64,000 nucleotides of DNA from Bacillota bacterium (GCA_023415635.1 JAEZJV010000046.1:62001-126000), one strand, 5' to 3'; counted from the first letter of the stretch, positions 1 to 9,033 are shown. The notes: a model not told the origin generated them from the sequence alone. Numbers and translations are program-made.

Positions 1-742
1 CCAGAATCTCGCAATTGGTTCTGGAGGTACTGTGTAAAAGCACAACGGCACCGGGATGTATCCTTCCCAAAAGTTTGGAATATGCCTGTTCCTTAGAAGG
101 CTGACTATCCCTGTTCCAGTCCACATAGGCAAGACTCCAGAAGAAGGTCTTATATCCCAGCTGCTTTGCCATCTTCAAATTCTCCACACTGTACTGCCCC
201 TGGGGTGGTCGATAAAACTTTGTCATCTTTTGACCGGTAGCATCTTCAAAGGACTCCTCCAGAGCTTCCAATTCTTCGCGGAAGGCATCAAAGGAAGAAA
301 TACAACTCATATTCGGATGGGAATAGGTATGATTAGCTACGGTATGACCCTCCTCAAGCATTCTGCGAACTAAATCAGGACATTTATTAATATAATTACC
401 AACCAGAAAAAATGTGGCATGTACGTTATGCTTTTTCAATGCATCCAGAATAGCCGGTGTATATCCGTTTTCATAACCTGCATCAAATGTAAGATAGATA
501 ACCTTTTTATTGGTATCCCCTATGTAATAAGCATCAAATTTCTTCATCTCCTCCGGTGTTGCATTGGCAACAGGAGGCTGCCCTTCGCTTGGAAAGCCAA
601 GCCCCCAATTCTGAGAAGCGGCTTCTTTCATCGTATTGGCAGCATAAGCATTCTTCAGTACCGCCAATCCTGCACCGCTGAAATACAAAGCCATAAACAC
701 CAGTCCAAGAATGATACACTTCAATAATTTTGTTAATTGCAT
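1..742 (-). CDS. PdaA-like polysaccharide deacetylase (3' end cut by window edge)
   Basis: This frame is open from an ATG at 742 to the window edge (247 codons seen) and the C-terminus lies outside. An N-terminal hydrophobic segment (about residues 7-28) suggests a signal or anchor helix. The polysaccharide deacetylase (CE4) fold is shown by TFDAGYENGYT (85-95), the metal-binding HTYSH (His138, His142) and RPPQGQYS (178-185). TFDxGYExGYT with NWGL upstream is typical of the PdaA group, which removes N-acetyl groups from muramic residues during spore cortex muramic-lactam formation. A GGAG lies 6-7 bases before the ATG. The PdaA sub-assignment is by motif only; another peptidoglycan or chitooligosaccharide deacetylase is possible. 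Confidence 0.88.
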   Translation of the reverse strand, partial: MQLTKLLKCIILGLVFMALYFSGAGLAVLKNAYAANTMKEAASQNWGLGFPSEGQPPVANATPEEMKKFDAYYIGDTNKKVIYLTFDAGYENGYTPAILDALKKHNVHATFFLVGNYINKCPDLVRRMLEEGHTVANHTYSHPNMSCISSFDAFREELEALEESFEDATGQKMTKFYRPPQGQYSVENLKMAKQLGYKTFFWSLAYVDWNRDSQPSKEQAYSKLLGRIHPGAVVLLHSTSRTNCEIL

Positions 743-854
743 AAATACTCCGTCAGGCATTATTTAGTACAATATATTAAATCAAGTTTCTCTGCATACC
801 ATCATTCTTGCATAGTATTTCTTCTATTTCAATCATTCCCAATAATGCTAAGCA

Positions 855-1640
855 TTACAGGCTGTGAAAGATCGGCTTCATCCTATCATAGGTACAGTAA
901 TAATGAAAGCCAAGCTCCTTTAGCAGCTGCTTCGTTTCGGCCAGTCTGTAGCCTATATCCTCTTTTCTATGTGCATCAGAACCGATGGTCAGAATCTCAC
1001 CCCCGAGTTCATGGTACAGCTTCAATATCTGAACTGACGGCGACACATCCTTTAACCCATAACGGTATCCGGAGGTATTCACTTCGATTCCCTTTCCATT
1101 TCTTATGACTGTTTTCAATATATCCTCAATCCTATCCCGTACTTTATCAAATGGGTATTTCCCATTCGGATCATACCGACGGATCATATCAAGGTGCCCC
1201 AATACACTGAAATCCTCATAAAGCTGCATCACCTTAAATATTTCCTCATAATACCTTTCGTGATATTCCTTCTGGCTTTTACCCTCTTGGAAGCAAAAAT
1301 TCCAGAATTCTTTATTATCAACCTGATGACAGGAGAAAATAATAAAATCAAAGGGATACTTTAAAAAGGTTCTTTTAAACTCAGACACCGTGCCGGTTTG
1401 AATACCGAATTCCATACCTCCCTTAATTGCAATACGTGTCTCATAGAGCTTCCTGCAACGCTCGATTTCCTTCCAATATGCTTCACAGTCACAATTGATA
1501 TCTGTCTTAACCCCGTAATCAATATGTTCTGTATAGCAAACCTCTTGTAGCCCCAGGGCAATCGCATGTTTAATCGATTCCTCCATAGGCAATTTCGAAT
1601 CATCACTAAAATTAGTATGAAGATGATAATCTGCGAACAT
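855..1640 (-). CDS. hisJ: Histidinol-phosphatase, PHP family (HisJ type)
   Basis: A 261-residue PHP-superfamily metal-dependent phosphatase. The N-terminal DYHLHTNFSDDS (about 4-15) supplies the metal-binding HxH, TEHIDYG (about 37-43) a second ligand set, and GSDAHRKEDIG near the C-terminus a third. Family members dephosphorylate L-histidinol phosphate in histidine synthesis and are usually 250-280 residues. The ATG has an AGGAGG site 8-9 bases upstream. The gene lies 12 bases downstream of an MFS transporter on the same strand, so the two are probably co-transcribed, not part of a his operon. Related PHP enzymes act on other phosphoesters, so the substrate is inferred from the family. Confidence 0.85.
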   Translation of the reverse strand: MFADYHLHTNFSDDSKLPMEESIKHAIALGLQEVCYTEHIDYGVKTDINCDCEAYWKEIERCRKLYETRIAIKGGMEFGIQTGTVSEFKRTFLKYPFDFIIFSCHQVDNKEFWNFCFQEGKSQKEYHERYYEEIFKVMQLYEDFSVLGHLDMIRRYDPNGKYPFDKVRDRIEDILKTVIRNGKGIEVNTSGYRYGLKDVSPSVQILKLYHELGGEILTIGSDAHRKEDIGYRLAETKQLLKELGFHYYCTYDRMKPIFHSL

Positions 1641-1652
1641 TTCGACTACCTC

Positions 1653-2852
1653 CTATTTTCCCTGCGTTTCCGCAGTCAAAGCAACCTTCTCTCCGACTGT
1701 ATGGGTATGATTTAGTCTTTCCAGCATGACAATCATCATGATCACAAAGAAGATAAGGAAGAAGGGATAAAGCTTTATATCAATGATACCTACCAGCAAA
1801 CCGAATAAGGGAGGCATAAAGGTCGAACCTGTATAAGCACAGGCCATCTGCATACCAATCATAGCCTGTGATAAATCAGTACCGAATTTAATCGGTGTCT
1901 GATGTATAATGCAGGGATAAATCGGTGCACAGCCTATTCCGATTACGATAAAGCCAATACACATAAAAAGAGTTCCAAAGGGAAGAAGGAGCATAAGGAT
2001 ACCCATAACAGCAAGGCCCTGTCCCAGACGAATCATTGATTTATCATTGAGCTTGAAGGTAATAAAACCGCAGAGGAATCTGCCGGCTGTAATACCAAGA
2101 TAAAAGAAGGAGGCCCATTTTGCAGCAGTCTCAGTAGACATACCACGGTTCAGTACCATATAGCTTGCAGCCCACAGGCCTGCGGTTGCTTCCAATGAGC
2201 AATAACAGAAGAAGGCTGTCAGAGTTGAAATTGCCCCCGGTAATCTAATCAGTTCCTTCATCGGAAGGTTCCTATTCTTATGCTCCTCTCCTTCGGGTAC
2301 CATAGTAGCTTTACGCCAAAGCGGCAGAGATAAAATCAAGATAGCAGTCAGAACAATCTGAAGGATGGATGTGGTCCGGTAGCCTGAATTCCAGGTCTGT
2401 CCAGCCGATAAAAAATATCCCATGATATAAGGCCCAAGAGTGGCTCCAACTCCCCAGAAGCAATGAAGCCAGCTCATATGCCTGGACTTATAATGAAGGG
2501 CAACAAAGTTGTTCAAAGCAGCATCCACACTGCCTGCACCGAGCCCTAGCGGTATTGCCCAAAAGCAGATGAGCAGATAGGAATTTGATATCGAAAAACC
2601 GAATAAGGCAACTGCTGTCAATCCGACGCTGATAGCAGTTACTTTTCCGGTGCCAAGCTTATGAATCACCTTATGGCTAAAAAGACTTGATAAGATAGTT
2701 CCACCGGCAATAATCATAGTAACAATTCCCGCATAGGACACCGGCACATTAAATTCTCCGTGCATGACAGGCCATACCGAACCCAGCATTGCATCGGGAA
2801 GTCCAAGACTGATAAAGGCGATGTAGATAATAACCAATAAGATTGTAAACAT
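1653..2852 (-). CDS. MFS transporter, 12-helix permease
   Basis: A 399-residue protein made almost wholly of hydrophobic helices, with about 12 membrane segments and a short hydrophilic loop near residues 190-205. The opening LGLPDAMLGSVWPVMHGEF resembles the sugar/exporter MFS subfamily (FucP/YfkF-like). A charged centre and a soluble C-terminal tail complete the usual MFS layout. The substrate cannot be read from sequence. An AGAGAGG site precedes the ATG. It is the first gene of a probable two-gene operon with hisJ and diverges from the AraC regulator at 3179, which may control it. Confidence 0.85.
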   Translation of the reverse strand: MFTILLVIIYIAFISLGLPDAMLGSVWPVMHGEFNVPVSYAGIVTMIIAGGTILSSLFSHKVIHKLGTGKVTAISVGLTAVALFGFSISNSYLLICFWAIPLGLGAGSVDAALNNFVALHYKSRHMSWLHCFWGVGATLGPYIMGYFLSAGQTWNSGYRTTSILQIVLTAILILSLPLWRKATMVPEGEEHKNRNLPMKELIRLPGAISTLTAFFCYCSLEATAGLWAASYMVLNRGMSTETAAKWASFFYLGITAGRFLCGFITFKLNDKSMIRLGQGLAVMGILMLLLPFGTLFMCIGFIVIGIGCAPIYPCIIHQTPIKFGTDLSQAMIGMQMACAYTGSTFMPPLFGLLVGIIDIKLYPFFLIFFVIMMIVMLERLNHTHTVGEKVALTAETQGK

Positions 2853-3178
2853 AAGACACCTCTCTTTAGAATTTTATATTACTCTATCCTTTGTTCCTGT
2901 CAACCTGTGCACCTGATGCGGTCAACATATATTGGCGAGAATAACAAAGACCCAGCTACCCAGTTAATTTTAACAACTTATTACTGGTATAAGAAATCCC
3001 TTGGATGGCTTGTTTTCCAGATACCTTCCTGTACCGGATTTAAGTCACCAATATGTTCTGATCTTTTGCTCACTCAAACTAGTATAATAATACAGCCAAA
3101 AACACTTTACATCAATAACAAAATGGTCATATAATATAATAAAATAGACATGATGTAATAATTCTGAGGAGAAATATT
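2853..3178. other. Intergenic region between MFS gene and AraC gene
   Basis: This 326-base divergent region must hold both promoters. A TATAAT at 3083-3088 and a GAGGAG ribosome binding site just before 3179 serve the AraC gene. I see no convincing -35 partner, no long inverted repeat and no credible coding frame. Confidence 0.5.
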
Positions 3179-4078
3179 ATGCAAATAAAGCCCTGTCCCA
3201 TCATCGTAAATGATAAAATGCAAGAGCTGAATCCACATGGTACACCGCTGTATCCCTGCGGCTGTTATGAATCTTATATCGATAATAGCGTCACCTTTAA
3301 TGTTACCTGGCATTGGCATGAGGAATTGGAGCTGATCCTTATCTATCGGGGAGAGGCCTGTATCACAGCCGGGCAGCATAATTACCTACTGAAGGCAGGA
3401 GAAGGTATTTTCATTAATTCCAATGTGCTCCATTCCGGAACCGGAACAGGCTCTGATCAATGTATCCTCCATTCCTTTGTCTTTCATCCGAGTCTGCTTA
3501 CGGGCTCCATGGACAATATCTTCATGCAGAAGTACATACTCCCACTTGCTACCTGTGCGGATTTACCGAGTTATCCGCTTAAGACCGATACAGCATGGCA
3601 AGTACAGGTACTGAAGAGCATCGAAAATGCTTATGAAATCACGAGGGTAGAGGATTATGGTTTTGAATTCCGGGTCAGAAACTTACTGACAGATGCTTGT
3701 ATGAAAATTGCATCGAATAACAGACACTTACTGTTCGATCAGACTGCGGAAAGAAAGCCTGAGGCAGATAGAATCAAGGTAATGCTGAATTACATTCATC
3801 AGCACTACCCTGACACCTTAGAATTAAGACATATTGCAGAATGTGCAAACGTAAGCACACGAGAATGTCTGCGCTCTTTTCATGAGCTTCTCGGTATCTC
3901 GCCCATGCAGTATCTGATCAAATATCGTATTTCTACCTCAGCAGAGCTTCTAGTCGACACAAACCTTAGTATTACGGAGATATGTACCCGCTGCGGCTTT
4001 CCCAGTCCCAGCTATTACTCAAAAATGTTTAAACGTTATACCGGTGCTACCCCTTCAGAATATCGTAAGCAACATTAG
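3179..4078 (+). CDS. AraC family transcriptional regulator with N-terminal cupin
   Basis: A 299-residue regulator. The N-terminal cupin-like sensing domain (about 35-140) contains HWHEELELILIYRGEA and a second half with GEGIFINSNVLHS. The C-terminal AraC-type double helix-turn-helix (about 200-299) includes LRHIAECANVSTRECLRSF, SITEICTRCGFPSPSYYSK and the family-typical FKRYTGATPSEYRK. Such proteins bind a sugar or metabolite and activate nearby genes. It diverges from the MFS/hisJ pair and faces the serine hydrolase gene convergently, so the MFS operon is the likeliest target. The effector is unknown. Confidence 0.88.
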   Translation: MQIKPCPIIVNDKMQELNPHGTPLYPCGCYESYIDNSVTFNVTWHWHEELELILIYRGEACITAGQHNYLLKAGEGIFINSNVLHSGTGTGSDQCILHSFVFHPSLLTGSMDNIFMQKYILPLATCADLPSYPLKTDTAWQVQVLKSIENAYEITRVEDYGFEFRVRNLLTDACMKIASNNRHLLFDQTAERKPEADRIKVMLNYIHQHYPDTLELRHIAECANVSTRECLRSFHELLGISPMQYLIKYRISTSAELLVDTNLSITEICTRCGFPSPSYYSKMFKRYTGATPSEYRKQH

Positions 4079-4143
4079 CTGACCGTTACGGTATCAACCG
4101 GCTCATACCCAGCCTTAATATGCCAAGGAGGTAACATAAAAAT

Positions 4144-5991
4144 TTAGAACAACAAGTTCATCCGAACCAGCCAACTCATAAAAATGAATACTGCGACGCA
4201 CCAAAAGAGATAAAACCAACGTAAAATAAGGCTGTTTCTTTGAAACCATAGATATATCCCGGAAGCAACACCGCTTAATCCAAGGAGTAAAAACATTGCA
4301 GCTGCAATTCGGAAAAACGCAAGCACTCCCGCAAGGCCTACCGTACAGTTCAACCCGCCGAATACCTCATTCATATAGTCTATGTGACATATAAATCTAA
4401 GTACCATAGCTCCAAGCATTACAAATACGGCAATCGGAGGGATACAGACTAAGGTATCAGCTTTTCTCTTTCTTGTGATTATTCCGGCAAGGAAGCGGAT
4501 ACCAAAAATAAGAAAGCCCGATGCCAGAATAAGGAGTGCCGGCAACAGGAACAGTATCTGCCATTGACTGCTCTCATACCAGGGTACTCTTATATAATAA
4601 TTATTAGAACCATTTAAGGTGTAGTATAACCTATCATTCTTCTGTACAAAGGTAAATATGCCGGATTTTCCTTCATATCGATGACTTCCGAGATATTTGA
4701 GTTCCATGCCATTCAAGCGGTAGTCTTTGCAGGAATTGCCTGTAAGCTTCGTGGTGAAGCCGTAATAAAGGACATTTAGCAGTCTGTCAGAACCGCGTAT
4801 GATGCGGTTTGCCGGTGCATAATATCCGTTTAGCTTAATCCCCTCTTCTTCGTCGAGTATCGAAGCCTTCTCCGTTAATTCATTACCATAAAGCAGCTCA
4901 GCGGTTCCATAGATACAATCTGCCAAGGAATACTTACTTCCATTGATTTGATTACAGCTTATAAATAGCCCAAGCTTTTCCTCCGGAAAGACTGCAATTT
5001 CTGATGTAAAATTGGCAGTTCCGCCATCATGAGTAAAGAAGGCATGTCCATTCGCCTCATGCCTCATCCAGACATATCCCATACCCGGTAATTCTTCCTC
5101 CATAGTATAATTCTTGGCTAATATCTCCCTTTTTGATGCATTTGAAAGTACCGTCTGCTGTTCCTCTCCTAAAAGAAAATTCATGAATTCCGCCATGTCA
5201 CGCGCTGTTGAAGTGACTGAACCGGCCGGATAGCTGTTGACGACTACATCCTTCTTTTCCTCACCTGAAGGATTGTATGCTTTTGAGGCTATCCCCCTCG
5301 CCTCTGTCATATATGTAGTATGGTTCATATTCAGAGGCTCGAATATGTTATCCTGAGCATACTCAGCAAAGGACTGTCCGCTAATACACTCAATCACATA
5401 TCCAGCCAGTGCAATTCCGTAGTTAGAGTAGTTTGATATCTCTCCTGGTTTATTCACCTGTGCAGGCTGGCAATCCCTTACGAACTCCTTCAGCGACATC
5501 CGATCCTTCTCATCCTCAGTCTCCAGCCCAGACAGCATGAAATCAAATCCGGCTGTATGTGTAAGAAGCTGCTTCATAGTAACAGGATATTTTAATTTCA
5601 AAAAATCTGCTCCCAGATACCTAGTTATGGATACATCCAGATCAAGCAGTCCCCTTTCTGCTAGCTGCATAGCTGCAATTGGTACAAACACCTTGGATAC
5701 GGAGCCTATCATAAAGGTGGAATTCTCAGGATCAACAGAAATCCCCTTCTTCTCATCTGCATAACCATATCCCTTACATAAGACGATCTCCTGATCCTTC
5801 ACTAAGGCTACGGTAATACCCTTCACCATCCCCTGCTGAACCAGCCTTTGAATCTCTTTGTCAATAAAGCCGGTAACCTGATCCGTCCTCACCGAAACGC
5901 TTGTCTTTGCATAAGCCATATCTGTCATGCAGATACAACACAAAACTAACAAAAGGAAGGCAGCTGAACCTTTCTTTATCATATTTCTCAT
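4144..5991 (-). CDS. Serine hydrolase (class C beta-lactamase fold) with C-terminal membrane domain
   Basis: A 615-residue protein. A signal peptide (about 1-28, AYA cleavage site) exports it. The penicillin-binding/class C beta-lactamase domain follows: catalytic SVSK (Ser97, Lys100), YSN (188-190) and HDGG in the position of the KTG box. After about residue 470 four hydrophobic segments form a membrane domain, the last reaching nearly to the C-terminus. This layout is common in Firmicutes for surface esterases or D-aminopeptidases and does not by itself mean beta-lactam resistance. A GGAGG lies about 10 bases before the ATG. It is monocistronic, and the natural substrate is unknown. Confidence 0.88.
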   Translation of the reverse strand: MRNMIKKGSAAFLLLVLCCICMTDMAYAKTSVSVRTDQVTGFIDKEIQRLVQQGMVKGITVALVKDQEIVLCKGYGYADEKKGISVDPENSTFMIGSVSKVFVPIAAMQLAERGLLDLDVSITRYLGADFLKLKYPVTMKQLLTHTAGFDFMLSGLETEDEKDRMSLKEFVRDCQPAQVNKPGEISNYSNYGIALAGYVIECISGQSFAEYAQDNIFEPLNMNHTTYMTEARGIASKAYNPSGEEKKDVVVNSYPAGSVTSTARDMAEFMNFLLGEEQQTVLSNASKREILAKNYTMEEELPGMGYVWMRHEANGHAFFTHDGGTANFTSEIAVFPEEKLGLFISCNQINGSKYSLADCIYGTAELLYGNELTEKASILDEEEGIKLNGYYAPANRIIRGSDRLLNVLYYGFTTKLTGNSCKDYRLNGMELKYLGSHRYEGKSGIFTFVQKNDRLYYTLNGSNNYYIRVPWYESSQWQILFLLPALLILASGFLIFGIRFLAGIITRKRKADTLVCIPPIAVFVMLGAMVLRFICHIDYMNEVFGGLNCTVGLAGVLAFFRIAAAMFLLLGLSGVASGIYLWFQRNSLILRWFYLFWCVAVFIFMSWLVRMNLLF

Positions 5992-6113
5992 ATTCTCAAA
6001 TCCTCCTATACACTCCTCCCATGTTCCAATGGAGGTATACTTAAAGTATATAAGAGAATTCTTACGTTACTGTGACAGAAAAATAACAAAAAAGTAATAA
6101 TACACTTCAAAAA

Positions 6114-6290
6114 CTATAGCTCCAGCATTGAATATTCAAAATTCTCATAACATAAACTTGTACCTTCTCTAATCTCCGGAGGCAGCAAAGCCCTTGCCAC
6201 AAGCTTTAGGTCACCTTCCGGATTATCTGCTTTACGAAGGTGAGCATAATCTCCGTCTATTATTTCTACTTTATATATACATTGTTCCAT
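6114..6290 (-). CDS. Small conserved-looking protein of unknown function, downstream of trmO
   Basis: I do not recognise a named domain. The frame encodes a 58-residue acidic protein opening MEQCIYKVEIIDGDYAHLRK and rich in charged residues, with no membrane segment. The frame also runs 9 bases upstream to a GTG at 6299, but the GGAAGG sequence at 6299-6304 fits the ATG at 6290 with about 6-base spacing. It begins 34 bases after the trmO stop, so it is probably the second gene of that operon. The tight coupling and clean ribosome binding site support a real gene. Confidence 0.65.
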   Translation of the reverse strand: MEQCIYKVEIIDGDYAHLRKADNPEGDLKLVARALLPPEIREGTSLCYENFEYSMLEL

Positions 6291-6324
6291 CCATATCACC
6301 TTCCTTACATAATGAGAACACTTC

Positions 6325-7077
6325 CTATAGTGGTACTAACTCACAGACCGTCAAGGTGTCGTCCTTCACTGTAAATCTGATATCATAGCCGGCAAATTCT
6401 ACACCATAGACCCTTACCGGGTCCTTCTGATAAGAGGGCCTCGGATCACAGGCCAAAACACCGAGAGCCGCTTCCTGTAGTTCTTCAGGAAGAATACTAA
6501 GCAGCTCTTCCGGAAAATCTACGGAAAGTGCATAATCCTTCAGTGGCTCTGCAAAGCCCCCTGCAGCCTCCTGTCTGCAATCCGTATAAGGCAGGTAAGG
6601 CTTGATATCATAAATCGGGGTATTATCCATCAGATCGGCCCCTGACACATAAAGCAGCGGACCAAGCTCACTGTCCTGTTCAATTTTCTCCAGTCGGACA
6701 CAGGACAGTCCGATTGGGTTCGGACGAAACGGAGAACGAGTCGCAAAAACTCCCATTCTTTTGTTCCCTCCCAACCGTGGAGGCTTTACCATGGGAGCCC
6801 AGGTATCACGAACCGACTCAGAAAATTCCCATAAAAGCCAGATGTGAGAAAATTCCTCCAAGCCTCGGACCGCATCCTGAATCCGATATTCCGGCTCGAA
6901 TATGATGACTGCCTTCAAGGCATCTACTAGACCGCTTTGTCTTGGAATTCCGAATTTAGACGGAAAATCCGTCCTAATCCTGGCAATGGTCTTTAAAGTC
7001 GGCTCTGAGGAGGTTCTCATTGTCCTGCTCTGCTGTTGCTCTTTCCTTTTCTTACGAATGTCTTGATAGGATGTCAT
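6325..7077 (-). CDS. trmO: tRNA (adenine-N6)-methyltransferase TrmO (TsaA/UPF0066 family)
   Basis: A 250-residue protein of the TsaA/YaeB family, which N6-methylates threonylcarbamoyladenosine at position 37 of certain ANN-reading tRNAs using SAM. The family core is clear: KFGIPRQSGLV (about 41-51), the EEFSHIWLLWEF strand and the signature ATRSPFRPNPIGLSCVRLE (about 111-129). DNTPIYDIKPYLPY follows. The C-terminal third corresponds to the TrmO C-terminal domain. The first 25 residues are very basic. A GGAG lies 8 bases before the ATG. It is followed by the small gene at 6114-6290. Confidence 0.88.
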   Translation of the reverse strand: MTSYQDIRKKRKEQQQSRTMRTSSEPTLKTIARIRTDFPSKFGIPRQSGLVDALKAVIIFEPEYRIQDAVRGLEEFSHIWLLWEFSESVRDTWAPMVKPPRLGGNKRMGVFATRSPFRPNPIGLSCVRLEKIEQDSELGPLLYVSGADLMDNTPIYDIKPYLPYTDCRQEAAGGFAEPLKDYALSVDFPEELLSILPEELQEAALGVLACDPRPSYQKDPVRVYGVEFAGYDIRFTVKDDTLTVCELVPL

Positions 7078-7196
7078 GTCATTTACTCCAAATCATTGAT
7101 AGAATATTTTTTATAGTTATTATGATACCCGTATGAACTTATTATTGTCAACTACCGGCCATTCTTACCAAAAAATCCAAATAATTAATTTATGTA

Positions 7197-7259
7197 TTGA
7201 CATATATATCGAGATGCTATATATTCTAGGTACGATATATTGCATCTCGATATATCGTA
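7197..7259 (+). promoter_or_regulatory. SigA-type promoter with overlapping inverted-repeat operator of the PadR gene
   Basis: TTGACA (7197-7202) and TATATT (7220-7225) are 17 bases apart. Two exact inverted repeats overlap it: a 14-base arm at 7204-7217 pairs with 7242-7255, and a 10-base arm at 7231-7240 pairs with 7250-7259. The first covers the -35 to -10 spacer and the second the transcription start, as expected for autorepression by the PadR protein encoded next. Confidence 0.72.
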
Positions 7260-7281
7260 CTACAATGTATGGAGGTTCCAA

Positions 7282-7593
7282 ATGGAAGATAAAATTAAAA
7301 GAGTATATATCCCTATGACTGAAACAGGCTTTTACATACTTTTCTGTCTTCAGGAGGAAATGCACGGATACACAATTGGTCAAAGGGTAAAGGCCATGAC
7401 GGACGGCGAGATTGTCATCAGCCCGGGCACGATGTACGGAAGTCTGTCCAAGATGGAGAAGGATGGTCTCATCCGATTTGTGAAAGAAGAGGAGAAAAGA
7501 AAATCCTATATTATTACAGCTCTGGGCCAGGAAATCCTTGATATTGAGCTCCGAAGAATAGAACGTTTATACAGAAACAGTAAGGGGGAATAA
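7282..7593 (+). CDS. PadR family transcriptional regulator
   Basis: A 103-residue winged-helix regulator. The frame opens earlier (7240), but the ATG at 7282 has GGAGG 6 bases upstream. The PadR core is visible: ETGFYILFCLQEEMHGYTIG, then SPGTMYGSLSKMEKDGLIRF and the wing EEKRKSYIITALGQEIL. PadR proteins are usually dimeric repressors of small stress or transport operons. The gene is followed after 3 bases by a DUF2812 gene, a common pairing in Firmicutes in which the membrane partner is thought to act with the regulator. The promoter carries strong inverted repeats (7204-7259). Confidence 0.88.
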   Translation: MEDKIKRVYIPMTETGFYILFCLQEEMHGYTIGQRVKAMTDGEIVISPGTMYGSLSKMEKDGLIRFVKEEEKRKSYIITALGQEILDIELRRIERLYRNSKGE

Positions 7594-7596
7594 TTT

Positions 7597-8166
7597 ATGG
7601 AGAAACGAGTTGAAAAGCAAAACTTTTTTATATCGGAATTTAACGAGGAGGCTGCCTGGCTTTCCTTCATGCACAGACAGGGTTGGAAATTCATAACAAC
7701 TAACGGAAGAAAATATGAATTTGAACAATGTGAGGCAGAGGACTGGAGCTATCAACTGGATTTTAAGGAAAATGGAATTGTCGACGAGGATTATATTCAA
7801 ATGTTTACTGACTATGGTTGGGAATATATCTTTCATTTTGGTAAGTGGTTCTATTTCCGTAAAAAGAAAACAGAAGCTGAGGAAGATCTCTCCATCTTCA
7901 GTGATAAGGAATCAAAGATTGATATGTGCAAAAGAGTCATCAATACTGATGCATTACGCATCATTCCTATTCTCCTGACGATTCTGGGGGCAAATTATTT
8001 GCTGTTTTTCACCTCTTTATTACAGAAAAGTGATTTTTTGCAGGGTGCAAGATTTGGTGTCATGCTCGGAAGCCTCATACTCATTTATTTAACCCTTAGT
8101 ATGACGATTAGCCAATACAAAAAGCTTTTCAAAATGATGAAAAGCTATGAGAATCCTGTAAAATAG
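7597..8166 (+). CDS. DUF2812 domain membrane protein, PadR partner
   Basis: A 189-residue protein. The N-terminal soluble DUF2812 region (about 1-105) has many aromatic residues, such as AAWLSFMHRQGWKF and DYGWEYIFHFGKWFYFRK. Two membrane helices follow near 123-145 and 155-175. The molecular function of DUF2812 is not established; it is repeatedly found next to PadR regulators and may sense envelope stress or modulate the regulator. A GGGGGA site lies 7 bases before the ATG, and the 3-base gap to padR implies co-transcription. Confidence 0.82.
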   Translation: MEKRVEKQNFFISEFNEEAAWLSFMHRQGWKFITTNGRKYEFEQCEAEDWSYQLDFKENGIVDEDYIQMFTDYGWEYIFHFGKWFYFRKKKTEAEEDLSIFSDKESKIDMCKRVINTDALRIIPILLTILGANYLLFFTSLLQKSDFLQGARFGVMLGSLILIYLTLSMTISQYKKLFKMMKSYENPVK

Positions 8167-8260
8167 CTTCTGAAAGGCACATAAACCATTGCAGCATTAC
8201 TACAGTCTTCTGCTTTCTCGCCGAAGGTTGACTGGTGCCCGCCATAATTAATTCAGTGGT

Positions 8261-8301
8261 ACTCTTACTTTTTTGTAACTATATAACAAAAAAGTGCGTA
8301 C
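8261..8301. promoter_or_regulatory. Palindromic operator resembling HxlR-family sites
   Basis: A perfect 10-base inverted repeat (ACTTTTTTGT at 8267-8276, ACAAAAAAGT at 8286-8295) is bracketed by outer TACT (8260-8263) and TACT/GTAC (8298-8302) motifs. It lies 55-95 bases before the nitroreductase start. The composition resembles operators of HxlR/YodB-type redox regulators, but no such regulator is encoded in this window. Confidence 0.5.
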
Positions 8302-8355
8302 TTGTCATAATCGTTTTTCCTTTGTAGAGTATATCTCAAATAAAGGAGGAATGAT

Positions 8356-8883
8356 ATGGAAAATATAACCATGAAACATTTATTAAATAGGAGAAGTATC
8401 CGAAAATACGAAGAACGTAGGCTTCCAAAGGAGCAGCTTACCATGCTCCTGCAGGCGGCGATGAATGCACCCAGTGCCTGCAATCAGCAATGCTGGCATT
8501 TTATCGTAATTGAAGACAAGAAGAAAATGCAGGTGCTGTCAGAAATTCACGGTGGTTACCATACACTGAAAAATGCACCGCTTGCTATCCTGGTATGCAG
8601 TGAACCGGGTACTGCCAAGCTGGAATGCTTCGTAGATCAGGACTGTGCAGCAGCTACACAGAACATATTAATTGCCGCAGAAGCCCTAGGCCTGGGTGCT
8701 CTATGGATGGGTGTAAATCAAACCTCACCGGATGACTCCGTCATCATCCGCAACGTCCTAAACCTCCCGGAAGAAATCAAGCCCTTTTCCTTTGTTGCTT
8801 TAGGCTACCCCTTGGAATCGGCACACCCCCAGAACAAGTATGACGAAAGCAAAATCCACTATGACAGCTTTCTGAGCGCTTAA
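8356..8883 (+). CDS. Nitroreductase family FMN protein
   Basis: A 175-residue flavoprotein of the nitroreductase superfamily. The FMN-binding start NRRSIRKYEERRLPKEQL (about 12-29) is followed by APSACNQQCWHFIVIED, and later DCAAATQNILIAAEALGLGALWMG, all typical. Members reduce nitro groups, quinones or flavins with NAD(P)H. The short length fits the small subfamily common in anaerobes. A GGAGG lies 6 bases before the ATG. A palindromic operator upstream suggests redox or electrophile induction. The real substrate is unknown. Confidence 0.88.
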   Translation: MENITMKHLLNRRSIRKYEERRLPKEQLTMLLQAAMNAPSACNQQCWHFIVIEDKKKMQVLSEIHGGYHTLKNAPLAILVCSEPGTAKLECFVDQDCAAATQNILIAAEALGLGALWMGVNQTSPDDSVIIRNVLNLPEEIKPFSFVALGYPLESAHPQNKYDESKIHYDSFLSA

Positions 8884-9033
8884 AACAACTTAATAACAGT
8901 ACTATTGAAATGCATCTATACAAAAGGTTCTATCATCATCGTTTTATCACAAAGGATCCAGATTATAAATATCAAAATAGACGTCGGGATCTGCCAAAAC
9001 ATATCCAAGCTTCTATCTAATTCACAGCAAGAA

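Noticed and set aside
534..719. Minus-strand frame of 61 codons within the first gene
   Set aside because: It is an out-of-frame shadow of the PdaA-like deacetylase, whose motifs continue through the same bases in another frame.
2907..3134. 75-codon plus-strand frame before the AraC gene
   Set aside because: No ribosome binding site, unusual composition and overlap with the needed promoter region.
4144..5991. Annotation of the serine hydrolase as a beta-lactamase resistance gene
   Set aside because: The fold matches, but the HDGG motif and the C-terminal membrane domain fit housekeeping surface hydrolases better.
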